In this document: positions 25,510 to 34,178 of the stretch, one piece after another
How the letters are laid out: each line of letters opens with the position of its first letter
Position numbering within the stretch: the stretch's first letter is position 1
DNA from: Bacteroidota bacterium
GTDB lineage: Bacteria > Bacteroidota > Bacteroidia > Bacteroidales > F082
Assembly (NCBI GenBank): GCA_013203805.1
Contig: JABMPH010000370.1
Location: 1-35,907 of the forward strand
Reading direction: 5' to 3'
Length of the DNA stretch: 35,907 bases
Program-made: the position numbers and the translations under genes
Notes under the pieces: generated by a model
Told to the model about the DNA's origin: nothing
What the model saw: only the letters and a program-made list of their open reading frames with translations
Database searches by the model: none

Positions 25510-26648
25510 AATAACTTTTCCTCAGGAAAGCTTTTTTCACCCATAGATTTACCATTTTCCTGACCTTCAGGAAGACGAAAATAATCCTTTAGCAAGTTGT
25601 AACCCAACGGATTACTATTCATATCCTTATGCTTTGCTCTATTCTTGAAGATATCAACAGCTAAATACATTGCACTTCTAAATGAATCCGGCGAGGCAAT
25701 ATTTTTTCCTGCTTTATCATATGCGGTTCCATGTGCAGGTGAAGTTCGAACATATGGTAAACCAGCCGTATAATTTACACCATTATTAAATGCAATTGTT
25801 TTAAATGGAATTAATCCCTGGTCATGATACATAGCTAATACCGCATCATACTTCGTGTATTCATTTGCAAAAAAACCGTCGGCAGCAAAGGGCCCAAATA
25901 CCAGTGTTCCATTTTTTTTGGCAGCAAGTATTGCCGGTCGGATTATCGATTTTTCTTCAATACCGATATTTCCGTTTTCACCTGCATGAGGATTCAATCC
26001 AAGTATTGCAATTTTTGGTTTATCGATACCAAAATCAACTTTGAGAGAATTCTCAAGGACATTAATTTTATTTAATATTAGCTCTTCCGACAAAGTTGGC
26101 GCCACATCCTCAAGAGGAATGTGACCAGTTATTGTGCCTATTTTAAGTTTATCGCTAACCATTAGCATTAAATAATTTGCCGACTCAAACTCATTGGCAA
26201 AAAATTCAGTATGCCCAGGAAAAACAAATTCTTCAGACTGGATATTTTCTTTATTTATTGGAGCCGTAACAATAGCATTAATTTTATCATTCTTAATATC
26301 CTCAACAGCCCTTTCTAAAGCCAAATGAGCATATTTTCCTGCAATTTTATTCGACTTGCCATATTCAATACGAATTTCTTCCTCATTCAAATTAATCAAA
26401 TTAATTTTATTATTTCGGATTAAAGAGGAATCCTTAATTGTATTAAAATTAAAGTCATGAAGATTTAGGTTCTTTCTATTATACGACATCACTCTGGATA
26501 AACCATATACAATCGGAGTAAAAAAATCATGTATCCTATTGTCGGATAATGACTTAATTATAACTTCGTAACTTACCCCATTGAAATCACCATGGGTAAT
26601 ACCCAATCTGATTTTATAATCCTTTTCCTGATTGACTTTCTTTTGCAT
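25506..26648 (-). CDS. pdxA: 4-hydroxythreonine-4-phosphate dehydrogenase
   Basis: A 380-aa NAD-dependent cytoplasmic enzyme of pyridoxal-5'-phosphate synthesis by the DXP-dependent route. It oxidises 4-phosphohydroxy-L-threonine. Family marks include GITHGDFNGVSYEVI at the start, VTAPINKENI (127-136), the substrate histidine in FPGHTEFFA (His146), and the metal histidines His176 (TGHIPL), His221 (NPHAGE) and His275 (YHDQGLIP). SPAHGTAYDKAGKN follows near 304-317. A tail of about 25 residues beyond the usual end (PEGQENGKSMGEKSFPEEKLL region) is hydrophilic and unremarkable. It is translationally coupled to murF-alr, whose racemase half needs PLP. A promoter-like element lies at 26667-26694. 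Confidence 0.93.
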   Translation of the reverse strand: MQKKVNQEKDYKIRLGITHGDFNGVSYEVIIKSLSDNRIHDFFTPIVYGLSRVMSYNRKNLNLHDFNFNTIKDSSLIRNNKINLINLNEEEIRIEYGKSNKIAGKYAHLALERAVEDIKNDKINAIVTAPINKENIQSEEFVFPGHTEFFANEFESANYLMLMVSDKLKIGTITGHIPLEDVAPTLSEELILNKINVLENSLKVDFGIDKPKIAILGLNPHAGENGNIGIEEKSIIRPAILAAKKNGTLVFGPFAADGFFANEYTKYDAVLAMYHDQGLIPFKTIAFNNGVNYTAGLPYVRTSPAHGTAYDKAGKNIASPDSFRSAMYLAVDIFKNRAKHKDMNSNPLGYNLLKDYFRLPEGQENGKSMGEKSFPEEKLL

Positions 26649-26666
26649 TTCTATTTATAATTTATG

Positions 26667-26694
26667 CAAAAATAACCTTTTTTGAGTGTACAAA
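26667..26694 (-). promoter_or_regulatory. Putative promoter of pdxA-murF-alr
   Basis: Read on the minus strand, TTTG (26694-26691) is followed after 16 bases by a perfect TAnnTTTG (TATTTTTG, 26674-26667), 18 bases before the ATG. The spacer is shorter than usual, so this is tentative. Confidence 0.42.
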
Positions 26695-26758
26695 GTTAGT
26701 AATTTGATATGCAAACTAAACCACTGATTAGAAGTAAATATACAAGATTTAAGTTTTT

Positions 26759-26792
26759 TTTGCCAAAGGTGTTATAATAATTATCACTTTTG
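26759..26792 (+). promoter_or_regulatory. Putative promoter of obg
   Basis: TTTG (26759-26762) and CACTTTTG (26785-26792, one mismatch to TAnnTTTG) are 22 bases apart and 31 bases before the ATG. This is a weak match, but nothing else is better in the 175-base divergent gap. Confidence 0.35.
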
Positions 26793-26823
26793 CAAAATAC
26801 TGTATTGCAAATAATTATTCATC

Positions 26824-27819
26824 ATGGCCGGTTCAAACTTTGTTGATTACGTTAAAATTTTCTGTCGTTCTGGAAATGGAGGTGGTGGATCTGTTCACTT
26901 CCGCAGAGAAAAATATATTCCAAAAGGTGGCCCTGATGGTGGTGATGGTGGAAAAGGAGGCGATATTATACTTCAGGGAAATTCTCACATGTGGACTCTT
27001 CTTCATCTTAGGTACACACGTCATCTAAGAGCTGAAAACGGAGAAAGTGGTAGTGGACAAAGAAGCTCTGGAGCCATGGGAAAGGATATTATTATCCAGG
27101 TTCCACTTGGTACTATTGCAAAAGATCCCGAAACAAACGCAATACTAGCCGAAATAACAGAGGACAAGGAGCGATATATTCTTTTCCCGGGTGGACGAGG
27201 CGGTTTAGGAAATGATCATTTTAAAAACTCCGTAAACCAGTCACCACAATATGCTCAGCCTGGTGAAGAAGGAATAGAACAAAGTGTAATTTTCGAATTA
27301 AAAATACTTGCTGATGTTGGTTTAGTTGGGTTCCCAAATGCGGGAAAATCAACACTTCTGTCGGTGGTTTCTGCTGCCAAACCTGAAATAGCAGACTACC
27401 CGTTTACCACATTAGTACCCAACCTTGGGATTGTTGCTTATCGCGATCAAAAGTCGTTTGTGATGGCAGATATACCCGGGATAATTGAAGGTGCTCATGA
27501 AGGCAAAGGGCTGGGGTTAAGATTCCTAAGACATATAGAACGAAACTCAATACTTTTATTTCTGGTTCCGGCAGATAGTGATGACATCGTAACCGAATAC
27601 AATGTGCTACTTAATGAACTACAAAAATACAATCCCGAATTACTCGATAAAAAGAGAATTCTTGCAATCTCAAAATCGGATATGCTTGACACGGAATTAA
27701 TGGATGAAATGAAAGGTACACTTCCAAAAAATACTGAGGCAATTTTTATTTCTTCAGTTGCCAATATCGGAATTACAAAATTAAAGGATCTTATTTGGGA
27801 AGCTTTGCAAGATAGCTGA
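26824..27819 (+). CDS. obg: GTPase Obg/CgtA
   Basis: A 331-aa essential ribosome-associated GTPase that acts in large-subunit assembly and stress response. The N-terminal glycine-rich Obg domain (about 1-158) shows [28 protein letters not shown] and the [10 protein letters not shown] block. The G domain has G1 GFPNAGKST (169-177), G2 FTT (194-196), G3 [16 protein letters not shown] (216-231), G4 SKSD (283-286) and G5 SSVAN (310-314). It lacks the variable C-terminal extension found in some other phyla, as is usual for short Obg proteins. It is a single gene, divergent from pdxA and convergent with the LuxR-type regulator gene. Confidence 0.95.
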   Translation: MAGSNFVDYVKIFCRSGNGGGGSVHFRREKYIPKGGPDGGDGGKGGDIILQGNSHMWTLLHLRYTRHLRAENGESGSGQRSSGAMGKDIIIQVPLGTIAKDPETNAILAEITEDKERYILFPGGRGGLGNDHFKNSVNQSPQYAQPGEEGIEQSVIFELKILADVGLVGFPNAGKSTLLSVVSAAKPEIADYPFTTLVPNLGIVAYRDQKSFVMADIPGIIEGAHEGKGLGLRFLRHIERNSILLFLVPADSDDIVTEYNVLLNELQKYNPELLDKKRILAISKSDMLDTELMDEMKGTLPKNTEAIFISSVANIGITKLKDLIWEALQDS

Positions 27820-27873
27820 TCAAGCCGTTATACGGTAGTAGTTTACGTTAACAAAATTAACTCTGTCAGTTAT

Positions 27874-28530
27874 TTAGTCCAACTGAATAATATTATTTTT
27901 TATTGCAAATTTCACGAGATCGACGGTGGTTTTAAGGCCTACCTTTTTCATAATATTATTCTTGTGAGTTTCAACTGTTCTAACACTGATAAACAATTTT
28001 TCAGCAATATTTCGGTTTGAATCACCCTCAGCAAAAAGTTTAAATATCTCCATCTCTCGCACCGACAAATTCTGTTGTCGAAGTTCCTTTTCACTATTGT
28101 TTATGTCTTCATCAGTAATATAACTGCTAAGCAATATGCTTGTTATTGTTTTAGCGAAAAACTCATATCCATTGCGCAAGGTATAAATTGCCTCAAGTAT
28201 TTCTGACCTATTTGTATCATTGCCCACGTGACCTTTTGCACCTGCCTTTATCATTCGCAATATCTGCTTCTCATCATTGTACATCGACATAATAAGAAGC
28301 TTTATTTTAGGAAAATGGTTTGCCAGAAAATGAATGTCCTCCGAATTTAAATCATCGGGCTTATGACTAATCACAATAACAATATTAGGCTGGAATTCAG
28401 GTATACTATCGATAAATTTTTTAATACTTTTGGCAGTACTTACGATTGTAACGTCATCTATATCCGATAGAAGCGCTGTTATCGCATCACCTATAATTGG
28501 GAATTCGTTAATAAGTGAAACTTTGATCAT
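27874..28530 (-). CDS. NarL/FixJ-type regulator with a degenerate receiver domain
   Basis: A 218-aa protein with a receiver-like domain (about 1-120) and a LuxR-type helix-turn-helix (about 153-210, LSVREMEIFKLFAEGDSNRN and SVRTVETHKNNIM). The DNA-binding half is standard. The receiver has lost most of its chemistry. The acidic pair is Asn8-Glu9, the phosphoacceptor position is Ile54 (PNIVIVISHKP instead of a D before xxxP), and the conserved lysine after GAKG is Asn104. Only Ser82 of the usual set remains. It should not be regulated by ordinary aspartate phosphorylation, and may instead bind a ligand or partner. It is transcribed divergently from the 1177-aa multidomain protein gene, starting 58 bases away. 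Confidence 0.88.
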   Translation of the reverse strand: MIKVSLINEFPIIGDAITALLSDIDDVTIVSTAKSIKKFIDSIPEFQPNIVIVISHKPDDLNSEDIHFLANHFPKIKLLIMSMYNDEKQILRMIKAGAKGHVGNDTNRSEILEAIYTLRNGYEFFAKTITSILLSSYITDEDINNSEKELRQQNLSVREMEIFKLFAEGDSNRNIAEKLFISVRTVETHKNNIMKKVGLKTTVDLVKFAIKNNIIQLD

Positions 28531-28563
28531 ATAGTTTTAAACGAGGCCTATAATTTAAAAAAG

Positions 28564-28596
28564 CGAAAGTACTAAATGTAATCGAGAGATGCCAAA
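28564..28596 (-). promoter_or_regulatory. Possible promoter of the LuxR-type regulator gene
   Basis: On the minus strand TTTG (28596-28593) and TACTTTCG (28571-28564, one mismatch to TAnnTTTG) are 21 bases apart, 33 bases before the ATG. The -33 element would lie inside the first codons of the divergent gene. Confidence 0.35.
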
Positions 28597-31500
28597 ATTG
28601 CGTCCTCAATTATTGTACAACAAACCAATTGTTATGAAATATAAAATGTTCACCTACCTTCTTTATTTTAAATCAATATCAGGTAGTCTGCGTATATTTG
28701 CTAACAAAAATCGCCAAATGCAGGAAAGCCAGTCGTACAAATATTTAAATTTGCTTGAAATCATTAGTAACGTTAATCGAATTGCAAGAGAAAAAAAAGG
28801 TGTTGATGAAACTTTAATGCAGATTGTTGAGTCGTTGCCACCTCATAATAATATGGCGAATCCTGTTTCGTTAAGAATTACCATCAATAATAAAGAATAC
28901 CTCTCCAGAGAATTTAGTGTAGATAACATATGCATGACAAGTAACTTCATTGCTACTTCTGGTAGTAGGGGAAAAATTGATATTTGTTCGATATTAGCCA
29001 AGACAAGCTTTAGTGAATCAGAAAAAAAAGAACATGACTATTTCGTAAACAATCTTGTAAAAATTATTACTAATTACTTAAACGAATATGAAATTATTAG
29101 TAGTTATAACCATGGAGAAAATAAGAATAATCCTGTAAGCAAAAATGGGCCTGTAAGTAGTAAGTTTCTTCAACGCTTCCTTAATAAATACACTTATAAT
29201 CGCGATATTTATCACGATTTAATGCCATTTAAGGTAAAGGAAATTCTTCTTATTTCAAGTTTATATGATGCATACTCAATTGAGAGTGAAGGAAGATTCT
29301 CGGAGCATATGCTTGGGCAGTATGGGCAATTAAACCTAACAACTTTCCCAAGAATAACGGGTGCTTCAAACATTAAGCAAGCCATGGAATTGCTTAAGTA
29401 CAAGAACTTTGAATTGATAATATACATGGTTGGTGTTGATAAAAAAACTCCCTTAATTATCTGTGAGCAAATTAAGAAAACCTTTCCTTTTATTCCAATT
29501 TTTCTACTCCTAAACAATAGTGTTGAAACAAGTTTTTTTACTACCAACCTCGATGAAATTTCATTTATCGACAAGATATTTACATGGAATGGTGATGCTA
29601 GTATTTTCTTTTCTATGATTAAATTACTTGAAGATAAGATAAATGTAGAAAATGATACCCAACTTGGAAAAGTAAGGGTAATACTTTTAGTTGAGGACTC
29701 GCCGGTTTATTATTCGCGCTATTTATCATTTTTGTACAAAGTACTATTGGAGCAAACCAAAAGAATAATTGACGATGTAAGCACTGATGAATTATATAAA
29801 GTACTTAGGATGCGTGCTCGCCCAAAAATTTTACTTGCAACTAATTTTGAAGAGGCTACTGATATAATCAACAATTATCGTGATTATTTAACATGCTTAA
29901 TTACCGATGTTAAATTTGAAAGAGAAGGTAAATTTGACGATAAGGCTGGGCTTAAGCTTCTGGATTATACTCGTAGCATATTAAAAAATCTTCCCACAAT
30001 ACTTCAATCTTCCGAAAGCTCATATAGTAAAGTAGCTGATGATTACAATTCTTTATTTATTCATAAAAATTCGGATACTCTTTATCAGGATTTTGAACAC
30101 TTTATCACAAACTTTCTTGGTTTCGGTAATTTCGAATTTAAAGATAATGCTGGTAATATTGTTGCCATTGCTTCCAACATGAAAGAATTTGAAAGATTCT
30201 TAAGGAAGATCCCTGATGAATCTCTATTATTTCATGCAAGTCGTGATCATTTTTCCATGTGGTTAATGGCAAGGGGTGAAATTAAAGCTGCAAGTATTAT
30301 AAATCTAAAAAAAGTTCACGATTTTGAAAGTCTCAAAGATTTACGAAGGGATTTATTATTCTTGTTAAAGGAACATCGAAACGAACGCGAATCAGGAAAT
30401 GTTTTTCCTTATGAACCAAATATTGAGATTACTGAAGAGAATGTATATACACTTGCTGGCGGTTCATTGGGAGGCAAGGGTAGAGGTCTTGCATTTATTG
30501 ACGCACTTATTCATAATTTTAATTTCTCGAAATTCATTCCTGATGTAAAAGTTCGTACACCTAAAACATTTGTTATTGGCACACATGAATTTGAATTCTT
30601 CCTTAAAAGCAATAATCTTGCTACGATGTTGCTTGTTAACAATGATTATGATGAAATAAAAAAACAATTTGTTCAGGGAAATCTATCCAATGAGTTATCC
30701 AAAAAATTAACCGAACTACTTTCTGTTATTAAGAAACCAATTGCCGTTAGGTCATCAGGTATGTTTGAGGATTCACTAACACAGCCATTCGCAGGAATTT
30801 TTGAAACATACCTTTTACCAAACAATCATCCTGATCCGAAAATACGCTTAAGGCAAGCCGAAGATGCAATAAAGCTTGTAATGGCATCAGTATTTTCAAA
30901 TACAGCAAAAGGATACGTAAAGGCAATAGATTATAAGCTTGAAGAAGAAAAGATGGCAGTAATTATCCAGGAAGTAGTTGGTAATCAATATGACAATCTT
31001 TATTATCCTCACATAAGCGGCGTTGCACAATCATATAATTTTTATCCATTTGCTCATATGAAACCAGAAGAAGGATTTGCAATTGCTGCTGTGGGTCTTG
31101 GTAAATATGTGGTTGAAGGAAACAAAGCCTATCGATTCTCACCCAAATATCCAAGTACCGAAATTAACTCAACAAAAAATCAATTTAGGAACTCACAAGT
31201 TAAATTCTATGCAGTCGATCTACAGAAAGAAAATCTTAATTTACTTGACGGTGAGTTAGCAGGTTTATCTGAAAATGATATTAGCCTTACAGAAAAACAT
31301 GGAACCTTAAATCATCTGGCTTCAGTTTACAATGCTGATAATAATACAATTTATCCGGGGATTTCTAAACCCGGACCTAGGATTGTGAATTTTGCTAATA
31401 TTCTTAAATACAACTATATATCTCTGGCTAAAACAATTGATTTGGTTCTTAAACTGGGAAAAGATGCAATGGGAACTCCAGTTGAAATTGAATATGCTGT

Positions 31501-32122
31501 TGATCTTAAAAAAGATAGTGAAGGTAAAGCATCGTTCTATATTCTACAAATTAAACCATTAATCCAGGCAGGGTTTGATTGCAATATCGATCTGAAATCT
31601 ATCAAGAAAGAATCAATCATACTATATTCGGAAAAGGGAATGGGAAATGGTATTATTAATGATATAGTTGACGTAATTTATGCCAACATTGATAGGTTTG
31701 ACAAATCAGAAACAGTTGAAATGGCAAGAGAGATAGAGGAAATTAATGAATACATGATTAATCAGAAGCGTAAGTATGTATTAATTGGGCCTGGCAGATG
31801 GGGGACACGCGACAGATGGATAGGCATACCTGTTAAATGGCATATGATTTCAAATGCAAGGATCATTGTAGAATCCAGTTTGGATGACTATCCTCTTGAC
31901 GCTTCTTCGGGATCCCATTTTTTCCATAACGTAACCAGTATGAACGTTGGATATTTTACTGTACAACCCGAATTATTGGTAAGTTATATAAAATATAATA
32001 CTTTAGATAATCAAAATGTAATAAAAAAAGGAAAATATTTTAATCATATTAGATTTCAAAAACCATTAAGTATTATGATGGACGGCAAAAAAAGAATCTA
32101 CCTAATCAAGCAAAACGATTAG
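28589..32122 (+). CDS. Multidomain GAF-like/receiver/PEP-pyruvate-binding protein
   Basis: A 1177-aa protein with several signalling-type regions. In order these are a GAF-like region (about 50-172) and a receiver-like region without a phosphoacceptor (about 215-350). A receiver with apparently intact chemistry follows (about 363-510; Glu369-Asp370, Asp440, Ser474, Lys493), and then a PPDK/PEP-synthase N-terminal ATP-grasp region (about 615-1010). The last shows GGSLGGKGRGLAF (624-636) and AVRSSGMFEDS (719-729), close to the canonical ATP-binding VRSSxxxED motif. No phosphohistidine swivel motif (GGxTSHAAI) or PEP-binding barrel is seen, so it cannot run the classical PEP synthase reaction alone. 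The C-terminal part contains IGPGRWGTRDRWIGIPV, found in homologues of this type. The start may be later (Met16, Met20 or Met44). Function is unknown, and a signal-controlled phosphotransfer enzyme is one possibility. Confidence 0.75.
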   Translation: MPKLRPQLLYNKPIVMKYKMFTYLLYFKSISGSLRIFANKNRQMQESQSYKYLNLLEIISNVNRIAREKKGVDETLMQIVESLPPHNNMANPVSLRITINNKEYLSREFSVDNICMTSNFIATSGSRGKIDICSILAKTSFSESEKKEHDYFVNNLVKIITNYLNEYEIISSYNHGENKNNPVSKNGPVSSKFLQRFLNKYTYNRDIYHDLMPFKVKEILLISSLYDAYSIESEGRFSEHMLGQYGQLNLTTFPRITGASNIKQAMELLKYKNFELIIYMVGVDKKTPLIICEQIKKTFPFIPIFLLLNNSVETSFFTTNLDEISFIDKIFTWNGDASIFFSMIKLLEDKINVENDTQLGKVRVILLVEDSPVYYSRYLSFLYKVLLEQTKRIIDDVSTDELYKVLRMRARPKILLATNFEEATDIINNYRDYLTCLITDVKFEREGKFDDKAGLKLLDYTRSILKNLPTILQSSESSYSKVADDYNSLFIHKNSDTLYQDFEHFITNFLGFGNFEFKDNAGNIVAIASNMKEFERFLRKIPDESLLFHASRDHFSMWLMARGEIKAASIINLKKVHDFESLKDLRRDLLFLLKEHRNERESGNVFPYEPNIEITEENVYTLAGGSLGGKGRGLAFIDALIHNFNFSKFIPDVKVRTPKTFVIGTHEFEFFLKSNNLATMLLVNNDYDEIKKQFVQGNLSNELSKKLTELLSVIKKPIAVRSSGMFEDSLTQPFAGIFETYLLPNNHPDPKIRLRQAEDAIKLVMASVFSNTAKGYVKAIDYKLEEEKMAVIIQEVVGNQYDNLYYPHISGVAQSYNFYPFAHMKPEEGFAIAAVGLGKYVVEGNKAYRFSPKYPSTEINSTKNQFRNSQVKFYAVDLQKENLNLLDGELAGLSENDISLTEKHGTLNHLASVYNADNNTIYPGISKPGPRIVNFANILKYNYISLAKTIDLVLKLGKDAMGTPVEIEYAVDLKKDSEGKASFYILQIKPLIQAGFDCNIDLKSIKKESIILYSEKGMGNGIINDIVDVIYANIDRFDKSETVEMAREIEEINEYMINQKRKYVLIGPGRWGTRDRWIGIPVKWHMISNARIIVESSLDDYPLDASSGSHFFHNVTSMNVGYFTVQPELLVSYIKYNTLDNQNVIKKGKYFNHIRFQKPLSIMMDGKKRIYLIKQND

Positions 32123-32155
32123 AGTGTTTATGATCACCAAAGCCCAATCTTATTA

Positions 32156-33073
32156 CTAATCGAGTAACTCTTCAATATTAAATTGTGGCTTTTTGTTTTG
32201 CACTATTTGAATACGACTCAAATATCCGCCAATAACTCCAAGACTATATACAATAATACTTGTTGAGAATAGTACTGCCACAATAACGGAGGTATATCCC
32301 AATGGCACATCATAAAATAGTTTCTGAATAATAAACTTTAGCGCCAGTAGGAAACTGAAAAATGAAATAATCATTCCACCATAAACCATCAATTTAAGAG
32401 GGATATTCGTATAATAGTATGTTAGGTCGGAGGCAAGTAAAAACAGTTTAAGTGAACTATAACCAGATTTATTATGTAGTCTTTTCCTGTGTTCTACTTC
32501 AACAAATGAAATCCTATTTGTGTACCACTGCATCACTTCATCAATAAAAATAAAAGTGATATTATGCTCAAGTAGTCTTTTAATAATTTTATGATTAATT
32601 ATACGGAAAGAAGAGCCTTTACCAGCACCTTTCATGAAAACCTTATTCGACTTCTTCACAGTTTTGCTCATCACATTACGTGCAAAATCATGTTGTTTTT
32701 TAGTATAAATACCATATGTAATATCGCTATTATTACTTTTAAAGCATTCAATCAGTTTTTTTATTTCTTCGGGTGGATTCTGTAAATCATCATCGATAGT
32801 GATAATCTTTTCTCCCTTGGCAAAGGTAAATCCACACATTGTAGCATTATGCTGACCAAAATTTTTATTCAGTTTAATGGCTACAACACTATCAGGATAA
32901 TCCTTCTTCAGCTTTGAAATAACATCCCAACTATTGTCACTCCCCCCATCTTCAACAAAAATTACTTCAAAAGTATTTCCAATATCAATAAAAACTTTTG
33001 AAAGTCTAATGTATAACTCTTCAAGCGTTTCTTCACTATTGTATACAGGAACTATTATGGAAAAATCTAACAT
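32156..33073 (-). CDS. GT2 glycosyltransferase, polyprenyl-phosphate (ArnC/DPM1-like) type
   Basis: A 305-aa membrane-bound glycosyltransferase. The N-terminal GT-A domain has SIIVPVYNSEETL (5-17), FVEDGGSDNSWD (39-50), NKNFGQHNATMCGF (69-82), the DDD metal motif in TIDDDLQNPPEE (92-103), and GKGSSFRIIN (151-160). Two C-terminal helices (about 228-250 and 260-288) are typical of ArnC, GtrB and DPM1-like enzymes, which attach a sugar to undecaprenyl phosphate for later use in the periplasm. The sugar cannot be read off. It ends 33 bases from the convergent 1177-aa protein gene. Upstream is a 351-base gap with a large inverted repeat. Confidence 0.87.
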   Translation of the reverse strand: MLDFSIIVPVYNSEETLEELYIRLSKVFIDIGNTFEVIFVEDGGSDNSWDVISKLKKDYPDSVVAIKLNKNFGQHNATMCGFTFAKGEKIITIDDDLQNPPEEIKKLIECFKSNNSDITYGIYTKKQHDFARNVMSKTVKKSNKVFMKGAGKGSSFRIINHKIIKRLLEHNITFIFIDEVMQWYTNRISFVEVEHRKRLHNKSGYSSLKLFLLASDLTYYYTNIPLKLMVYGGMIISFFSFLLALKFIIQKLFYDVPLGYTSVIVAVLFSTSIIVYSLGVIGGYLSRIQIVQNKKPQFNIEELLD

Positions 33074-33127
33074 AATGTATTGATTACTGCAATGCTACTT
33101 AAACACTGCATTTGATTACACTTATCG

Positions 33128-33156
33128 CAAATATCAGCGAATTTAAGATTTTTAAA
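33128..33156 (-). promoter_or_regulatory. Possible promoter of the GT2 gene
   Basis: On the minus strand TTTA (33156-33153) and GATATTTG (33135-33128, one mismatch to TAnnTTTG) are 17 bases apart, 54 bases before the ATG at 33073. Confidence 0.38.
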
Positions 33157-33260
33157 TAAACTGATAATAATTTTCGAAGGAAATAGATTTGTAACTAATC
33201 AGTGTGCTATATACAATTTGGTAATTATAGTAAACTCCTTACATACAGTACTGTCTGTAC

Positions 33261-33352
33261 CTTTGTGTACCTTTGTGAAGCACTTTGTGTGCCTTCGTGG
33301 TAAAAATTTAACCACAAAGTATCACCAAGGATTACACAAAGTGAACACAAAG
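33261..33352. repeat. Symmetric inverted repeat built of CTTTGTG heptamers
   Basis: Four heptamers on the left (CTTTGTG at 33261, 33271 and 33283; CTTCGTG at 33293) face four complementary heptamers on the right (CACAAAG at 33313, 33335 and 33346; CACCAAG at 33323). Spacing is 10-12-10 and 10-12-11 bases. The centre GTGGT-AAAAATTTA-ACCAC pairs well. As RNA this gives a long imperfect hairpin. It resembles degenerate intergenic repeats rather than a terminator, as no T tract follows. Confidence 0.8.
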
Positions 33353-33424
33353 TAAAAACACACTTCATTAAAGTGTTGACAAATAATATATTAAACATAC
33401 TGATTAGTAACATAGATTTTAACT

Positions 33425-34174
33425 TTATTGCAGAACTCCACCCATAACTAGGTTTGTTCCTGATATCCACTTTGACTCATCGGATAAGAAAAAGATAATA
33501 GCGTTAGAAACATCATTAGCTTCGCCAATTCCCATTGGGTATTTCTTAAGATAGCGTCCTAACGACTCATCAACAAGTTCCATTTGTCCATCTGAAACCG
33601 GCTTTTTAATTAATGGTGTATTTACTAATCCTGGTGATAAACAATTAGATCTTATTCCTCTTTTAACCAGTTCTAAAGCCAGTGTTTTCGAGTAGGATTC
33701 GATTGCAGATTTTGCACTATTATACAATGCACCTCCAAAATATGGCATTTGGGTTGCCACAGTTGACATAAAAATAATTGAAGCTGCATTTGCAATTTTT
33801 TTCTTTAGTAGAATACGGCCGGTAAGCAATACAGGAACTTCAAAATTAATGCGCATTAACTTCTTGATATTTTCCTCACGAATAAACTTTGCAGGTGTAG
33901 GACCAACAATTCCGGCACAATGAACCAATCCGTTTATCACTGGCAAACTATCAACCAAGCTGTTAATCTCATCTTCATTAACAAGATCAGCAACAATCAT
34001 AACATGATTATTTCCGATTAAATCATTGAAGGTTTCCTTCAAACGGCTGTCATCACGGCCAGTAATTATAACTTCTCCGCCTTGCTGTGAAATTTGTATT
34101 GCCGCTTGTTTTCCTATACCTGATGAAGCACCCGTAACTAGTATTGTTTTTTCTGTTAGATCGCAATAAGACAT
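33425..34174 (-). CDS. Short-chain dehydrogenase/reductase (3-oxoacyl-ACP reductase-like)
   Basis: A 249-aa classical SDR. It has the Rossmann motif TGASSGIG (14-21), the HCAGIVG block at 85-91 in place of NNAG, Asn110, Ser137 and the catalytic YNSAK (Tyr151, Lys155). The C-terminal WISGTNLVMGGV end is typical of FabG-like enzymes. It follows the KASIII gene after 4 bases, with an ACP gene before that, so its most likely substrate is the 3-oxoacyl-ACP made by that enzyme. Because the locus also has glycosyl- and probable methyltransferase genes, I infer that the product is a short hydroxyacyl group for a surface glycan or lipid rather than bulk fatty acids. Confidence 0.87.
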   Translation of the reverse strand: MSYCDLTEKTILVTGASSGIGKQAAIQISQQGGEVIITGRDDSRLKETFNDLIGNNHVMIVADLVNEDEINSLVDSLPVINGLVHCAGIVGPTPAKFIREENIKKLMRINFEVPVLLTGRILLKKKIANAASIIFMSTVATQMPYFGGALYNSAKSAIESYSKTLALELVKRGIRSNCLSPGLVNTPLIKKPVSDGQMELVDESLGRYLKKYPMGIGEANDVSNAIIFFLSDESKWISGTNLVMGGVLQ

Positions 34175-34178
34175 GGTA

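Larger units (their letters stand above)
33074..33424. other. Intergenic region with inverted repeat and possible promoter
   Basis: A 351-base gap between the SDR gene end and the glycosyltransferase start, both minus strand. It contains the symmetric CTTTGTG repeat (33261-33352), a possible promoter at 33128-33156, and a small ACACTT/AAGTGT hairpin near 33359-33375. A minus-strand reading frame across it looks like repeat-derived noise, not a gene. Confidence 0.6.

Noticed and set aside
27820-27873. GTTAA-CAAAA-TTAAC and CCGT-TAT-ACGG hairpins between obg and the regulator gene as terminators
   Set aside because: Both stems are four to five pairs with no T tract, too weak to call.
29212-29574. 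120-codon minus-strand frame inside the 1177-aa protein gene
   Set aside because: The plus-strand frame is continuous with recognisable domains; the antisense frame has no support.
33355-33380. ACACTT/AAGTGT hairpin after the SDR gene as a terminator
   Set aside because: The stem is only six pairs, the loop is AT-rich and no T tract follows on the minus strand.
33225-33470. 81-codon minus-strand frame in the gap after the SDR gene
   Set aside because: It overlaps the SDR 3' end in another frame and is largely translation of the CTTTGTG inverted repeat; no coding character.
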